From Cyanobacteria bacterium GSL.Bin1 (GTDB lineage: Bacteria; Cyanobacteriota; Cyanobacteriia; Cyanobacteriales; Rubidibacteraceae): DNA of 64,000 nucleotides. The notes beneath the pieces were generated by a model. It ran no database searches. It saw only the letters and a list, made by a program, of their open reading frames with translations, and was not told the DNA's origin. The first letter of the stretch is position 1. Each line of letters begins with the position of its first letter. The translations under genes and the position numbers were made by a program. Below, piece after piece: positions 15,779-24,604 of the stretch. The stretch covers positions 1-64,000 of the forward strand of contig JAAANX010000128.1 in NCBI GenBank assembly GCA_009909085.1, read 5' to 3'.

Positions 15779-16990
15779 TTAGGACTCGCTTGTTTCAGTT
15801 AGCGGCTCACGATAATAACTGACCAGCCATTCTTCTAAGAGAGCACTTGTTGATTTAAGTACGTCTGATGTCAAAGAAATATGTAAAGTTTCTTGGCTCC
15901 ACTGAGCCAGCGTTTGCAGCAGAAATTCCCTGACCTTAGTTAAACGTCGCGAAACGGTGTATTGCTTAATGCCCAATTGCTGAGCAATATTTTTTTGAGA
16001 AAGTTGTTCGGCATAATACAGGACTAACAGTTGTTGACTTTCTGAAGTTAGCTCAGTTATGGCTGCTGTTAAGACTTGCTGAACTTGAGTCTGTTGACTG
16101 ATGCGTTTCTCGGTTTCTTCCTCAACAATGAGTTCAGTCAGTAACGAATCTTCCCCTTCTCCGGCTAAAGTGTCAACAAGCTCTCTCTCTTGGCCTGGTT
16201 TCGGAGTATTAATTGAAGTTACAGTGGGATAAAAATAGGCGCGAGCTGCTTTAGCACAGGCGAGGAGCCACTGTTCCATTTGTTCAGAACTCGCATCTGC
16301 TCCCGGAGACGGAAGAGATTGGTAACGCTGGCTATTGTAGAGCTCAGCAATCGTCTCCCAGGTTTCTGGGGTAGGTTTGGCTAGCTTACGAGTTGAACTC
16401 GCTTGAGTGGGAACATAGACCGTCTTAAAACAATTCCAAGCGAGAAGATAGCGGTGCATCTCAAAGGTTAGTCCCGCATTTTGGAGCGCTTCGGTAAGGC
16501 GCTTCTGACTAATTTTACGCAGTAATCCCCAGTCGGAGCAGATATCGATTTCTTGACGCTGTCGGAGAAACACGCGAATTTGATTATGAAAGGCTGAGCT
16601 AGCATAACTTTTCAACTTAAAGCCTTGATTGGGATCAAACCCTTTCAAAATTTTATCCATGCTCGCGATCGCGGCTTGAAAACGATCCGAAAGAGAATAC
16701 TGAGTACTGCTAAAGTCAGTGACGGTTCTGTGAGCTGCCCAATAGCAAACTTCTTGCAGATAGGCAGATAGATGTCCTCTTGCCAAACTAGCGCGATCGC
16801 GTTGCCAAAATTTATACCAATAAAGCGCCCAAAAATGATCAGAATTTGCACTGTTTCCCATGGAACTTTGAGAAAGACAGCACCTCATACTCTGACGTAG
16901 GCGCGAATCAGTCACCCAACCGCTAAAACGATCAAGATCGAACTGAATAAAAGTTGAAAATTTTTCAATGATGTCTTGGCGAGGAAGCAT
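15779..16990 (-). CDS. Sigma-70 family, group-3/ECF-like sigma factor (cyanobacterial type)
   Basis: A 403-aa protein. A region-2-like segment with a HIP-rich coding sequence (FDPNQGFKLKSYASSAFHNQIR, about 118-140) resembles the core-binding helix. Region 4 (ELTSESQQLLVLYYAEQ then NIAQQLGIKQYTVSRRL, about 310-355) is a clear helix-turn-helix. The middle is longer than in small ECF factors. It heads the sigma/DUF1822/FecR operon, a layout in which the FecR-type protein could relay envelope state. It faces a 545-base upstream region shared with the divergent heme sensor. Sigma-like function is likely; target promoters are unknown. Confidence 0.8.
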   Translation of the reverse strand: MLPRQDIIEKFSTFIQFDLDRFSGWVTDSRLRQSMRCCLSQSSMGNSANSDHFWALYWYKFWQRDRASLARGHLSAYLQEVCYWAAHRTVTDFSSTQYSLSDRFQAAIASMDKILKGFDPNQGFKLKSYASSAFHNQIRVFLRQRQEIDICSDWGLLRKISQKRLTEALQNAGLTFEMHRYLLAWNCFKTVYVPTQASSTRKLAKPTPETWETIAELYNSQRYQSLPSPGADASSEQMEQWLLACAKAARAYFYPTVTSINTPKPGQERELVDTLAGEGEDSLLTELIVEEETEKRISQQTQVQQVLTAAITELTSESQQLLVLYYAEQLSQKNIAQQLGIKQYTVSRRLTKVREFLLQTLAQWSQETLHISLTSDVLKSTSALLEEWLVSYYREPLTETSES

Positions 16991-17535
16991 AAATTGGCAA
17001 ATTCCAAGCTATTAAACTTTGTAAAGTATTCTTGATTCCCCTTTTTGCATTACGGCCGACAGAATACAACCTCAAGTTCTGATCAATATTGGATTGTGCT
17101 ATCTCAATCATAGCGATTTAGAATTAGAAAAAAGGGGCGCGATGACAGGCTAATCTAGAAATTTAGAACTGATTACTGATTGTCAGTTCAAGAAAGTAAA
17201 AAAGAAAATTGTTTTTCTTTTTCACGCTTTGGGAAATGTCTAAGATCATCTTCTCCTGTCACACAACCTTTAATTGTACATCAAGTGATCATCAGCTAAA
17301 AACCTTAATATTTCATAGTTATTTGAGTGACAAAAATCTTTTTCATATGTGATCAATAGTCATATCATCAGGAAACAGTAGTGTTTGTTTCTAAATAATA
17401 GGGGTCAAGCAAAACTTTATAATTAATCTTCACTTAAAACAATAGTAGACTGTGCGATAATTTCCCAAAGGACAAAGATACTTAGGTGTGTGAAATTAAA
17501 AAGCAAGGCTAAATCAATCTTAAACAATTTTGGCT
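16991..17535. promoter_or_regulatory. Divergent promoter region between sigma factor and heme sensor
   Basis: 545 bases without a credible gene, between two divergently transcribed regulatory genes. The sequence is AT-rich, especially 17200-17530. I cannot place specific promoters or binding sites. Both genes must be driven from within this region. Confidence 0.45.
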
Positions 17536-18453
17536 ATGTTTAAAAATCTTAGACTGAGACAAAAACTGACGCTTTTACTATTTCTGATTTTTATTGGTGG
17601 CTTATCTGTTGTTGGTATCGCTCTCAATATTGTTCTGGAGCGAAATGCAGAGCAAGAAATTGCTGCCAAGGGTCTGATTTTAATGGAAACCATGAACTCA
17701 GTTCGGAACTATACAAGCAATCAAATTCAGCCAGAATTAGTCCACAGACTAGAAGAGAAATTTTTGCCCGAAACAATTCCTGCTTATTCCGCACGAGAAG
17801 TTTTTGAAGGATTACGACAAAATTCAGACTATCGGGATTTCTTTTACAAAGAGGCAACGCTTAATCCCACAAATCTTAGAGATAAAGCGGATAGTTTTGA
17901 GACTGAGCTTGTCGAAACGTTTAGGAATAATGAAGAAACAAAAGAGCTACGAGGATTTCGTTCGACTCCTAGTGGCGATCTTTTTTACATCGCTCGTCCA
18001 CTCACCGTTTCTCGGCCAAGCTGTCTGGAGTGTCATGGTACGGTTAGCGATGCACCAAAAAGCATGGTTGAACGTTATGGCAGTGTCAACGGCTATGGAT
18101 GGAAACTCAATGAAATCATTGCCGCTCAGATGATGTCCGTTCCGGCAGATACAGTAATTACTCAAGCTCGCCAATCCTTATTTTTAATTTTAGGAATCGT
18201 CTCCGCTATCTTTGTTGCCATTATCTTTCTACTGAATATTTTCCTCCATCAAACAATTACACAACCTTTGAAGCACATTGCGCAGATGGCTGATCAAGTG
18301 AGTAAAGGGAATATGGCAATTGAGTTTGAACGATCAACTAATAATGATGAGATCGGTAATTTAAGTAAAGCATTTCAGCGGATGAAAATAAGTTTAGAGA
18401 TGGCAATGAAGCGACTCAACCGTTCCCATCCGAGTAGAGGCAAGCAGGAATAA
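17536..18453 (+). CDS. Membrane heme-c sensor with Tll0287-like (DUF3365) and HAMP domains, no output domain
   Basis: A 305-aa protein with an N-terminal membrane helix (LTLLLFLIFIGGLSVVGIAL). A periplasmic DUF3365/Tll0287-like domain (about 35-205) carries a c-type heme site, CLECH. A second helix (LFLILGIVSAIFVAIIFLLN) and a HAMP domain (QPLKHIAQMADQVSKGNM) follow. It then stops after about 20 residues, with no kinase, cyclase or methyl-accepting domain. Tll0287 is a known cyanobacterial c-heme protein, so redox or gas sensing is likely. The convergent neighbour is a Ser/Thr kinase, a possible output partner. The start is ATG 17536; a TTG six bases upstream is less likely. Confidence 0.85.
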   Translation: MFKNLRLRQKLTLLLFLIFIGGLSVVGIALNIVLERNAEQEIAAKGLILMETMNSVRNYTSNQIQPELVHRLEEKFLPETIPAYSAREVFEGLRQNSDYRDFFYKEATLNPTNLRDKADSFETELVETFRNNEETKELRGFRSTPSGDLFYIARPLTVSRPSCLECHGTVSDAPKSMVERYGSVNGYGWKLNEIIAAQMMSVPADTVITQARQSLFLILGIVSAIFVAIIFLLNIFLHQTITQPLKHIAQMADQVSKGNMAIEFERSTNNDEIGNLSKAFQRMKISLEMAMKRLNRSHPSRGKQE

Positions 18454-18490
18454 ACGTCAAAATTTGACTCAGGTTCGACACCATTTCGAT

Positions 18491-19741
18491 TCAAGAAAAA
18501 ATGCGCTCTTTAAATTCACGAGCCTCCCGAAAATCGGGGATTTCTGCAGCTAAGATTTCAACTAATTCTTGCGGAGACCTTGGCAAAGATTGTTCCATTG
18601 CCTCTTCTATAACCAATTCTGCCATTGGTCCAATAAAATAGGCTAACTCTCTCTGACAAAGTTCTACAAATTCAGGATCAAGTGGATTCGGCGGCAGTGG
18701 TTCAGCTTCAAACTCCACTCCTTGTGCTTCGATAGCTGGCGAAGAACTGATGATGGTTGTTTCTGATGGAGGAGGCGGAGGGACTTCTACCGAAGACTGG
18801 GGAGAGTCAAGGTTGGGTTGGCTAATGGCAGTACTGATTCCTCCTGCTTCGGTTTGTTCTAATTGCTGTAAATCGGCTAGAACATCTTGAGCGACCCGAT
18901 AGCGATATTGAGGCTGGTCCGCTAACAACTGATCCAGAATTTGAGCAAAAGCATCGCTAATTTCGCAGTAGGAACGCCATTGCCATTCTAAGGAATATTG
19001 ATCGAGGAGTAAAGTGGGATTTTTTCCAGTCAAAAGAACAACTGCAGTAACACCCAAAGCATAAAGATCGCTACTGGGTGAACAGTGACCCATACTAATT
19101 TGCTCACGGGGGGCGTAACCAATTTTGCCAACAAAAGATATTTTCCCGACAAATGAACCAGAATCTCTGTGATCATCCTCTTTTAAATCAATTTGCTCCG
19201 GATTAATCACTTGTTTTCCCACACCAAAATCAATTAATAGTGGTAATTCATGATCGTTAGGAAGCATGACATTATCTGGAGAAATGTCGCGGTGAATAAT
19301 GCCACATTCGTGAATATATTTCAAAACTGATAGTAGACTTTTTAGCCACTGAACGATCTCAGCTTCCGAAAAGGATTGACCCTGTTTCTGACGTTCTTGT
19401 AGGAGCTCGGAATAGGTTTTCCCGTTAACATACTCCTGTACAATAAATAACTGATCTCGTCCTTCAAAGCAAGCTAAAAATTTGGGAATTTGAGGATGCT
19501 TAATTTGATGCAGAATTTTTGCTTCTCTTCTAAACAAGTCACGAGATTTTTGCAGCTCATATTCTCCTGTGCCACTCGGGGCAAATTCTTTGAGAACGCA
19601 AGGTTCATTAAAACGATGAGTATCAAGTGTTAAGTAAGTTCGACCGAGACCACCCTGCCCTAGAACCTTTTGGATCAAGTAGCGATCATTGATTAGAGTC
19701 CCAAAGGGAATTTCGTCACTTCTTACTTTTGATGATGACAT
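18491..19741 (-). CDS. Hanks-type Ser/Thr protein kinase
   Basis: A 416-aa kinase: Gly-rich loop LGQGGLGRTYL, catalytic Lys51 (VLKEF), catalytic loop HRDISPDNVM (Asp152) and metal site DFG (171-173). APRE replaces APE. The HRDIS variant, where Lys of HRDxK is Ser, is seen in a group of cyanobacterial kinases. No membrane segment is present. A Pro-rich linker (VPPPPPSE) leads to a C-terminal helical domain (YFIGPMAELVIEEAMEQSL). Its 3' end lies 37 bases from the heme sensor, which converges on it. Upstream on the same strand are genes for a PhnD-like lipoprotein and an FHA-domain exporter; FHA domains bind phosphothreonine, so the kinase may regulate that exporter. Confidence 0.9.
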   Translation of the reverse strand: MSSSKVRSDEIPFGTLINDRYLIQKVLGQGGLGRTYLTLDTHRFNEPCVLKEFAPSGTGEYELQKSRDLFRREAKILHQIKHPQIPKFLACFEGRDQLFIVQEYVNGKTYSELLQERQKQGQSFSEAEIVQWLKSLLSVLKYIHECGIIHRDISPDNVMLPNDHELPLLIDFGVGKQVINPEQIDLKEDDHRDSGSFVGKISFVGKIGYAPREQISMGHCSPSSDLYALGVTAVVLLTGKNPTLLLDQYSLEWQWRSYCEISDAFAQILDQLLADQPQYRYRVAQDVLADLQQLEQTEAGGISTAISQPNLDSPQSSVEVPPPPPSETTIISSSPAIEAQGVEFEAEPLPPNPLDPEFVELCQRELAYFIGPMAELVIEEAMEQSLPRSPQELVEILAAEIPDFREAREFKERIFS

Positions 19742-19759
19742 CTCATCAAGGCTCCCCGC

Positions 19760-19996
19760 TTAATAATGAGCAAATTCTCCTAATAATTTTCTTGAATAAT
19801 AATCATCTAAGGAGTTAGTAATTTTTTGAATTTGAGCACCAAACCTTTGTTTAGGTTGATGATCACAACAAGCAAAGGCAGGGGTCAAATCAGCAATTGC
19901 TTCTAGAATAATTTTAGCTAAATTTTCTTTTAAACTAAGGGAATGAAAAGGAAGAATCACAATTGCGACTCCAAATAAACAATAAAGACTCAACAA
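19760..19996 (-). CDS. Possible small hypothetical protein or decayed gene
   Basis: A 78-codon frame ending in KLLGEFAHY, directly upstream of the kinase (18 bases). The N-terminal part is hydrophobic (LYCLFGVAIVILPFHSL). The only start in the listed span is TTG. The frame stays open upstream for about 80 more bases (reading SKEIRHLTLTSNQL) to a stop near 20080, without an ATG or GTG. The composition looks protein-like rather than random, so this may be the remains of a longer gene that has lost its start. Low confidence in either direction. Confidence 0.3.
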   Translation of the reverse strand: MLSLYCLFGVAIVILPFHSLSLKENLAKIILEAIADLTPAFACCDHQPKQRFGAQIQKITNSLDDYYSRKLLGEFAHY

Positions 19997-20406
19997 AAGT
20001 TCAGTTTCAATTTCACTTTTTGAGAGTTGATTGCTGGTCAGAGTTAGATGCCGGATCTCTTTGCTGTCAGACAGTTTGAGTCTTTAACCGATTCTTGGCT
20101 CTGAACATTCCTTGCTGTAAAGGATTGCAACTAAAGCTCTCACTTGACTTTAATTCGTATTTTGGGTTGACTGCTTTGCTATAGAAAAATGGTTCTTGAC
20201 TAATTGATTAAGTTGTAGCTAAGTTAAACGATGACATAGCACCTTCAAACAATGAGTGTATATTTTGGATCCAGCCCTAGCAAGGCTTCGTGAATACACC
20301 CAAAATTTTAGCGACTTTACTAAATACTTTGGTTGAGTATACCTAAAATTGTGTCAAAACTTTTCAAACTTTGTCAAGCTATGTCAAGCCCCTATGTGAC
20401 AATCTG
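19997..20406. other. Intergenic region with TGTCAA repeats
   Basis: About 410 bases without a clear gene. A cluster of TGTCAA/TGTGTCAAAAC motifs occurs at about 20350-20400, and TTTTGG-containing inverted motifs near 20255-20310. These may be operator-like sites for the flanking operon, but no known regulator binding site is recognised. The left end (to about 20080) belongs to the frame described for the small hypothetical gene. Confidence 0.35.
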
Positions 20407-21279
20407 TTACTCAGAGTCTTTAGTGATTAATATGGCTGGTGTTTCTTGAACCTGCGTTTCCAGAGGTCGCACTTTCTCCACTAACTCAATAAAGTGTTCG
20501 TAGTCGGGAACTTCAGTCGTGGGAACATAGCCAGCGTCTCCAATCAGACTTGAAGGCGCATTCTTCATCACTTCAATGATATGTTCTTGCCGATTGCGCT
20601 CTAGTGTGGGTCCAAGGAGGACGACGCCAGAGGGAATCCAACGGCTTTGATGCAAAATGCGAAAATCTGTTGACTGAAATTCCTGACTATATTGCTCAAA
20701 GTCTCCTTCAGATAAAGCTCCAGCGTCTACTTGCTCTTGGCTAAGCCATTCCAAAATTGTTTTTGGGGTCGGAGCCAAGCGGACCTCTGCTAGGGTTAAA
20801 CCATATAGATCATAGAGGGGGAGATAATAGCCCGCAGCTGAACCGGGGTTTCCTAAGGCAACAATTTTGTTAGAAAGATCAACAAGACTTTGAGCAGAAC
20901 TCGCTTGGGGGACAACAATAACAGAGCGTTCGAGGCTACTAATTCTTTCTAAGGAAAAAATAGGAATATAAAGTTCCTGACCCATTGCAATGGCCGCTAA
21001 ACCGGGAGGGGCAAATACAATTGACCAATTATTCCGCTGAATTTGTTCCAAAGCTTGCAATTCATTGTAAGCGGGTTCTAATTCAACGACGCTATTGGTT
21101 TGTTCGGCTAAATACTCTTGTAAGGGTCTGTACCGCTCAACAGATACTGTTCCTCTCTCATAACTCACGACGCCGATTGTCAGCTTATTCGGATTAACGG
21201 TTTCCTTGGAGCGGCATCCGACCAGTACAAAGCTGATTAATAAGAAAAAATGGATGAGGAGTAAGGGGCGTGACACCAT
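20407..21279 (-). CDS. PhnD-like periplasmic phosphonate/phosphite-binding lipoprotein
   Basis: A 290-aa substrate-binding protein with a lipoprotein signal (lipobox LVGC, Cys about 22). The phosphonate-binding PhnD-like fold shows LTIGVVSYERG, PLQEYLAEQTN, FAPPGLAAIAM and NPGSAAGYYLPLYDLYG. It lies 12 bases after the FHA-ABC exporter gene, so it is co-transcribed, although classical PhnC/PhnE partners are absent. Such orphan PhnD-like domains also occur as sensory modules. Here it may supply ligand or sense a signal for the neighbouring kinase/exporter block. Substrate is unproven. Confidence 0.8.
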   Translation of the reverse strand: MVSRPLLLIHFFLLISFVLVGCRSKETVNPNKLTIGVVSYERGTVSVERYRPLQEYLAEQTNSVVELEPAYNELQALEQIQRNNWSIVFAPPGLAAIAMGQELYIPIFSLERISSLERSVIVVPQASSAQSLVDLSNKIVALGNPGSAAGYYLPLYDLYGLTLAEVRLAPTPKTILEWLSQEQVDAGALSEGDFEQYSQEFQSTDFRILHQSRWIPSGVVLLGPTLERNRQEHIIEVMKNAPSSLIGDAGYVPTTEVPDYEHFIELVEKVRPLETQVQETPAILITKDSE

Positions 21280-21291
21280 AGGGTTAATCCG

Positions 21292-23718
21292 CTAAAAAAT
21301 ATCCTTACGTTTTTGCAAACACAGGGTAACTAATAAGTAGATTACTGTAAATAGGCAAAGAATCCCCCAATTTAACATCAGATTCTCCCACGTTGCGTCG
21401 TAGGTAGAAGAGGGTTCAAAAAGCATCGGCAAGGAATTACCGGCACTTGAGGGAACCATTTGATTGAGATCGGCTAGCACGCCGTAGGCTGCTACTGACC
21501 AGCGACTTAGCATCAGCCATGACAGAGGACGGGCAACTCCCTCTAAATCAAATAGTACTCCAGAAAAGATGATTTGGGGAATCATGACCAGAGGAAGAAT
21601 TCCATTCCCCTGGTTTTCGCTCTTAACTAAAGCTGAGAGCATCAGGCTTAAGCTGGTGCTAGCGACTAAAGTAAGAAAAGTGGTAATTCCGACCCCCATC
21701 CACCAAGGAATCAGCTCAGATTGGGGCGCACCAAAACCAATGAGAATGGCTAAGACAATCAGAAAGCTTTGCAGCAAGGCAATGCCAGTCCGAATTAGAA
21801 ACTTAGATCCTAAATAAGGCAATAACCCCAAATTCAGCAGTCGTTCTCGGCAGTAGATGGCTGATTCTTTGACGATTTCTCCAATGGAGTTAGACAATCC
21901 GAGCCAAATCGCGATACAGCTAAAAACAAATAGTAACCGGAGTGCTAGGGGTGCCTGTGTAGCTGTTGGCGAATCGACGTACTTGAGAGGGGCCTCTCCC
22001 TCAAGACATAACGCAGTTAAAGCAATGGTAATCGGACCCGAGAGTAACGTAAAACTGACACTAGCGAGATCGCGCCTCACCAACTGATAATAGCGTTGGC
22101 TTAGTAGCAGCAGTTGCTTGAGGGGAGATGAAGTATGAGATGACGAATCACTGATCAACTGTTGCTCTTTGCCAGGACTCAGGGAAGCTTTGATATAACT
22201 TTTATATTTGTCAGAAACGTAATATTGCTTTGCCCACTCATCAACAATCGCTTGGTTTTCTACTTCGGTGCTCCCTTGTTCCAGCTTGAGATAAATATCT
22301 GCAAAGTACTTGAAGTCTAATGAAGGCATTTCAAAAAATTCGAGGGCTTCTTGAGGCGGTCCAAAGTAGCAAAGTTTCCCCCCTCGTCCGAGAAAAGCAA
22401 TGCGATCACACACTGCAATGTTGGCTGTGGCATGGGTAATTAAGATGATTGTCCGCTCTTGATCCGCTAAGTCTCTAAGCAATTTCATCATCTCTTTGTC
22501 CAGTCCTGGATCAAGACCAGAGGTGGGTTCATCGAGAAAGAAAAGCTTGGGATCAACCAGTAATTCCACAGCAATACTAACCCGTTTGCGTTGCCCGCCA
22601 CTGAGGTAACGCACAAAATTGGTTCTTACGTGATTCAGCTTGACTTGTTCAAGTGTATCATTGACAACTTGCTCAATATTGGTATCTGGGGGCAATCGTA
22701 GCTGACAAGCATAGGTCAAGACTTCCTCAACTGTAAGGTCAAGATGAACGATATCATCTTGAGGAACATAGCCAATTTGCGAGCGATAGATCCCCCAATG
22801 TTGTCGCAAATTATCCCCATTGAGCAGGACATTGCCAGAGTTGGTGGGTTCGATGCCCAGTAAAGCTTTCATGAGAGTTGATTTCCCCGCTCCGCTCCCT
22901 CCCACTAACGCAACGAGCTGCCCGGGTTCAATGGCCAGAGAAATATCATTGAGGATTGTCTTTTTTCCGGCTTTTTGATCCGGAACTTCTCGGCAGAGAT
23001 GGTGGGCATCGAGACGAATATGATGTCCAGTATTGAGAAGCTCAAGGGTTTCCCGTCGATAGAGAAGCGTAAACGGACCAATTTGGATGATATTTCCACT
23101 GCTAAGGGAGATTGGTTTGTCTAAACGTTTACCATCAACAAATGTCCCGTTGGTACTGAGATCTTTTAAGATGTGTCCGCCTTGATGGTTGGGATAAATT
23201 GTGGCGTGGAGTCGGGAAACGGTCGGTGAATCCAACTGCATCGAGGCATAACGATCGGGACTGGGAAAGCGACCGATTTCTACTGGCCAATCCTTTAGCC
23301 CTCGTAAAATTAAATGGCGCTTTTGGGGAATGACGAGGTGACTGTCAATGGGATTGAAGTAGGTTAAGAGGACTTGGTTACGGGGGTCTTGGCCAATTTC
23401 TAACTGAGCCCCATGCGTGAGCAAATACCCTTGGGAGAGATTAATACGGGTGTGCTCAATAAAGAGGCCATTGCGACTGGGATGAGCGCGATCGCCATCA
23501 TAAATGCGATAATTTTCTCCTTCTTTTTTTAAGACTGCCTGCCGTCGAGAAAGGACATTCCAGCCAGTCTCGGGAATCTCTAAATCTGACCAATGATGAT
23601 CCCGCCCTAACCGATAAACATCTTTGTCAAGATCAAATCGCAGTGTTTTCCCCCGATTGCTAAGTTCTAAGAAGGGCTGAGAGCTAATCAGAGTAGCTTG
23701 AGCAAAACTATCAGTCAT
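21292..23718 (-). CDS. ABC-2 type exporter fused to two FHA domains
   Basis: An 808-aa protein. Two FHA domains occupy about residues 20-110 (YRLGRD, NVLSRRQA, SRNGLFIE) and 145-225 (VEIGRFPSPD, VSRLHATI, LSTNGTFVDG). An ATPase domain follows, with Walker A GGSGAGKST (about 271-279), signature YLSGGQRKRV and Walker B FFLDEPTSGLD. From about residue 540 there is an ABC-2 permease with six predicted membrane helices. FHA domains bind phosphothreonine, so transport is probably gated by Ser/Thr phosphorylation; a kinase gene lies on the same strand 1.5 kb downstream. The exported substrate is unknown. It resembles ABCG-type half transporters and may dimerise. Confidence 0.9.
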   Translation of the reverse strand: MTDSFAQATLISSQPFLELSNRGKTLRFDLDKDVYRLGRDHHWSDLEIPETGWNVLSRRQAVLKKEGENYRIYDGDRAHPSRNGLFIEHTRINLSQGYLLTHGAQLEIGQDPRNQVLLTYFNPIDSHLVIPQKRHLILRGLKDWPVEIGRFPSPDRYASMQLDSPTVSRLHATIYPNHQGGHILKDLSTNGTFVDGKRLDKPISLSSGNIIQIGPFTLLYRRETLELLNTGHHIRLDAHHLCREVPDQKAGKKTILNDISLAIEPGQLVALVGGSGAGKSTLMKALLGIEPTNSGNVLLNGDNLRQHWGIYRSQIGYVPQDDIVHLDLTVEEVLTYACQLRLPPDTNIEQVVNDTLEQVKLNHVRTNFVRYLSGGQRKRVSIAVELLVDPKLFFLDEPTSGLDPGLDKEMMKLLRDLADQERTIILITHATANIAVCDRIAFLGRGGKLCYFGPPQEALEFFEMPSLDFKYFADIYLKLEQGSTEVENQAIVDEWAKQYYVSDKYKSYIKASLSPGKEQQLISDSSSHTSSPLKQLLLLSQRYYQLVRRDLASVSFTLLSGPITIALTALCLEGEAPLKYVDSPTATQAPLALRLLFVFSCIAIWLGLSNSIGEIVKESAIYCRERLLNLGLLPYLGSKFLIRTGIALLQSFLIVLAILIGFGAPQSELIPWWMGVGITTFLTLVASTSLSLMLSALVKSENQGNGILPLVMIPQIIFSGVLFDLEGVARPLSWLMLSRWSVAAYGVLADLNQMVPSSAGNSLPMLFEPSSTYDATWENLMLNWGILCLFTVIYLLVTLCLQKRKDIF

Positions 23719-24076
23719 GAGAAACGTCTAAACATAAGCTCTTACTTTTATCCCTCTCTCAAGAAACAAGATACATGAGTCAATGCAGTTTTTCCCGTCC
23801 GAAAATAGCAGACAAGTTTGTATATACATAGGGCTTTTTCTGGTAATAAAATTGCCAAATTTTATTATTTTTTCTGGAAGTTTGCGATTATTGTGTCATG
23901 AATAGAGAGTCAAATCAACTCTGTCCTGTTATTTTGCCAGCTAAATGCCTCCCCAGTCTACTTCTTGCTGTTTTTTACATTTAACCCACTGACATGAACG
24001 TGCATAAACTGACAACAATCAACGTACTAAGTTAATGAAACCAGCTAACCCTAAGCAAAAGTGCAAGGTATGAACT
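23719..24076. other. Divergent promoter region
   Basis: 358 bases between the FHA-ABC exporter (minus) and the secreted repeat protein (plus). It is AT-rich with no ORF or strong hairpin. It must contain promoters for both directions, but I cannot place them. Confidence 0.4.
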
Positions 24077-24568
24077 ATGTTGTGGACTAAAACGACTTCC
24101 CGAATTATTATTGGCACCTTACTTGGCGCATTTACCATTGGTATTTCCACGAATCAAGCGGCTGCACTAACCCCACTCGACTTGATTAAACTTCCTCTTA
24201 ATGCTGTCAATGGGGAGAGTCCAAAACCACTACCGAATCGCAATATTGATGTTTTTAAAGAAAATGTCAATGGCAACAATTTAAATGTATGTGTTTCTCC
24301 CGCTCCTTGTAGTGTACCGACCCCTACCCCTGGTGTTGTACCATCTCAACCCATTCCTTCTCCTCAAGGCTCGGTTCGTCAAGCCCCAACACGTCAATCG
24401 ATTTCACCATCGCCTCAGGGTTCGGTTCGTCAAGCCCCAACACGTCAATCGATTTCACCATCGCCTCAGGGTTCGGTTCGTCAATCCTCAAACACTCAAC
24501 CTCAAACGAAGCCTTCTCAAGGGTCCCCTGGTCCTATTTTAACTATTCCGCCTATAAAATTGTTCTAG
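24077..24568 (+). CDS. Secreted Pro/Gln-rich protein with 17-residue tandem repeats
   Basis: A 163-aa protein with a signal peptide (IIIGTLLGAFTIGI, ending near NQAAA, about residue 30). A short conserved-looking segment with two cysteines (VCVSPAPCSV) follows, then three 17-residue units (SPQGSVRQAPTRQSISP, the third degenerate), rich in Pro, Gln and Ser. The repeats are 51 bp in DNA. The tail ends in LTIPPIKLF. Such low-complexity proteins are often flexible envelope linkers. No enzymatic signature is visible. It lies 36 bases upstream of the pentapeptide-repeat gene, so they may be co-transcribed. Confidence 0.7.
   Translation: MLWTKTTSRIIIGTLLGAFTIGISTNQAAALTPLDLIKLPLNAVNGESPKPLPNRNIDVFKENVNGNNLNVCVSPAPCSVPTPTPGVVPSQPIPSPQGSVRQAPTRQSISPSPQGSVRQAPTRQSISPSPQGSVRQSSNTQPQTKPSQGSPGPILTIPPIKLF
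24359..24511 (+). repeat. Three 51-bp tandem repeats in a secreted-protein gene
   Basis: Units at 24359-24409, 24410-24460 and 24461-24511. The first two differ only at a few positions near the start of the unit. The third matches over its first half and then diverges. The unit is a multiple of three and keeps the frame, so copy number could vary without disrupting the protein. Confidence 0.85.
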
Positions 24569-24604
24569 CATCTGAGTTAGAGCATAAGTAACCCTCCCTC
24601 GAAC

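Noticed and set aside
24359-24511. Possible CRISPR-like array
   Set aside because: The repeats are directly adjacent without spacers, lie in a coding frame and are 51 bp multiples of three.
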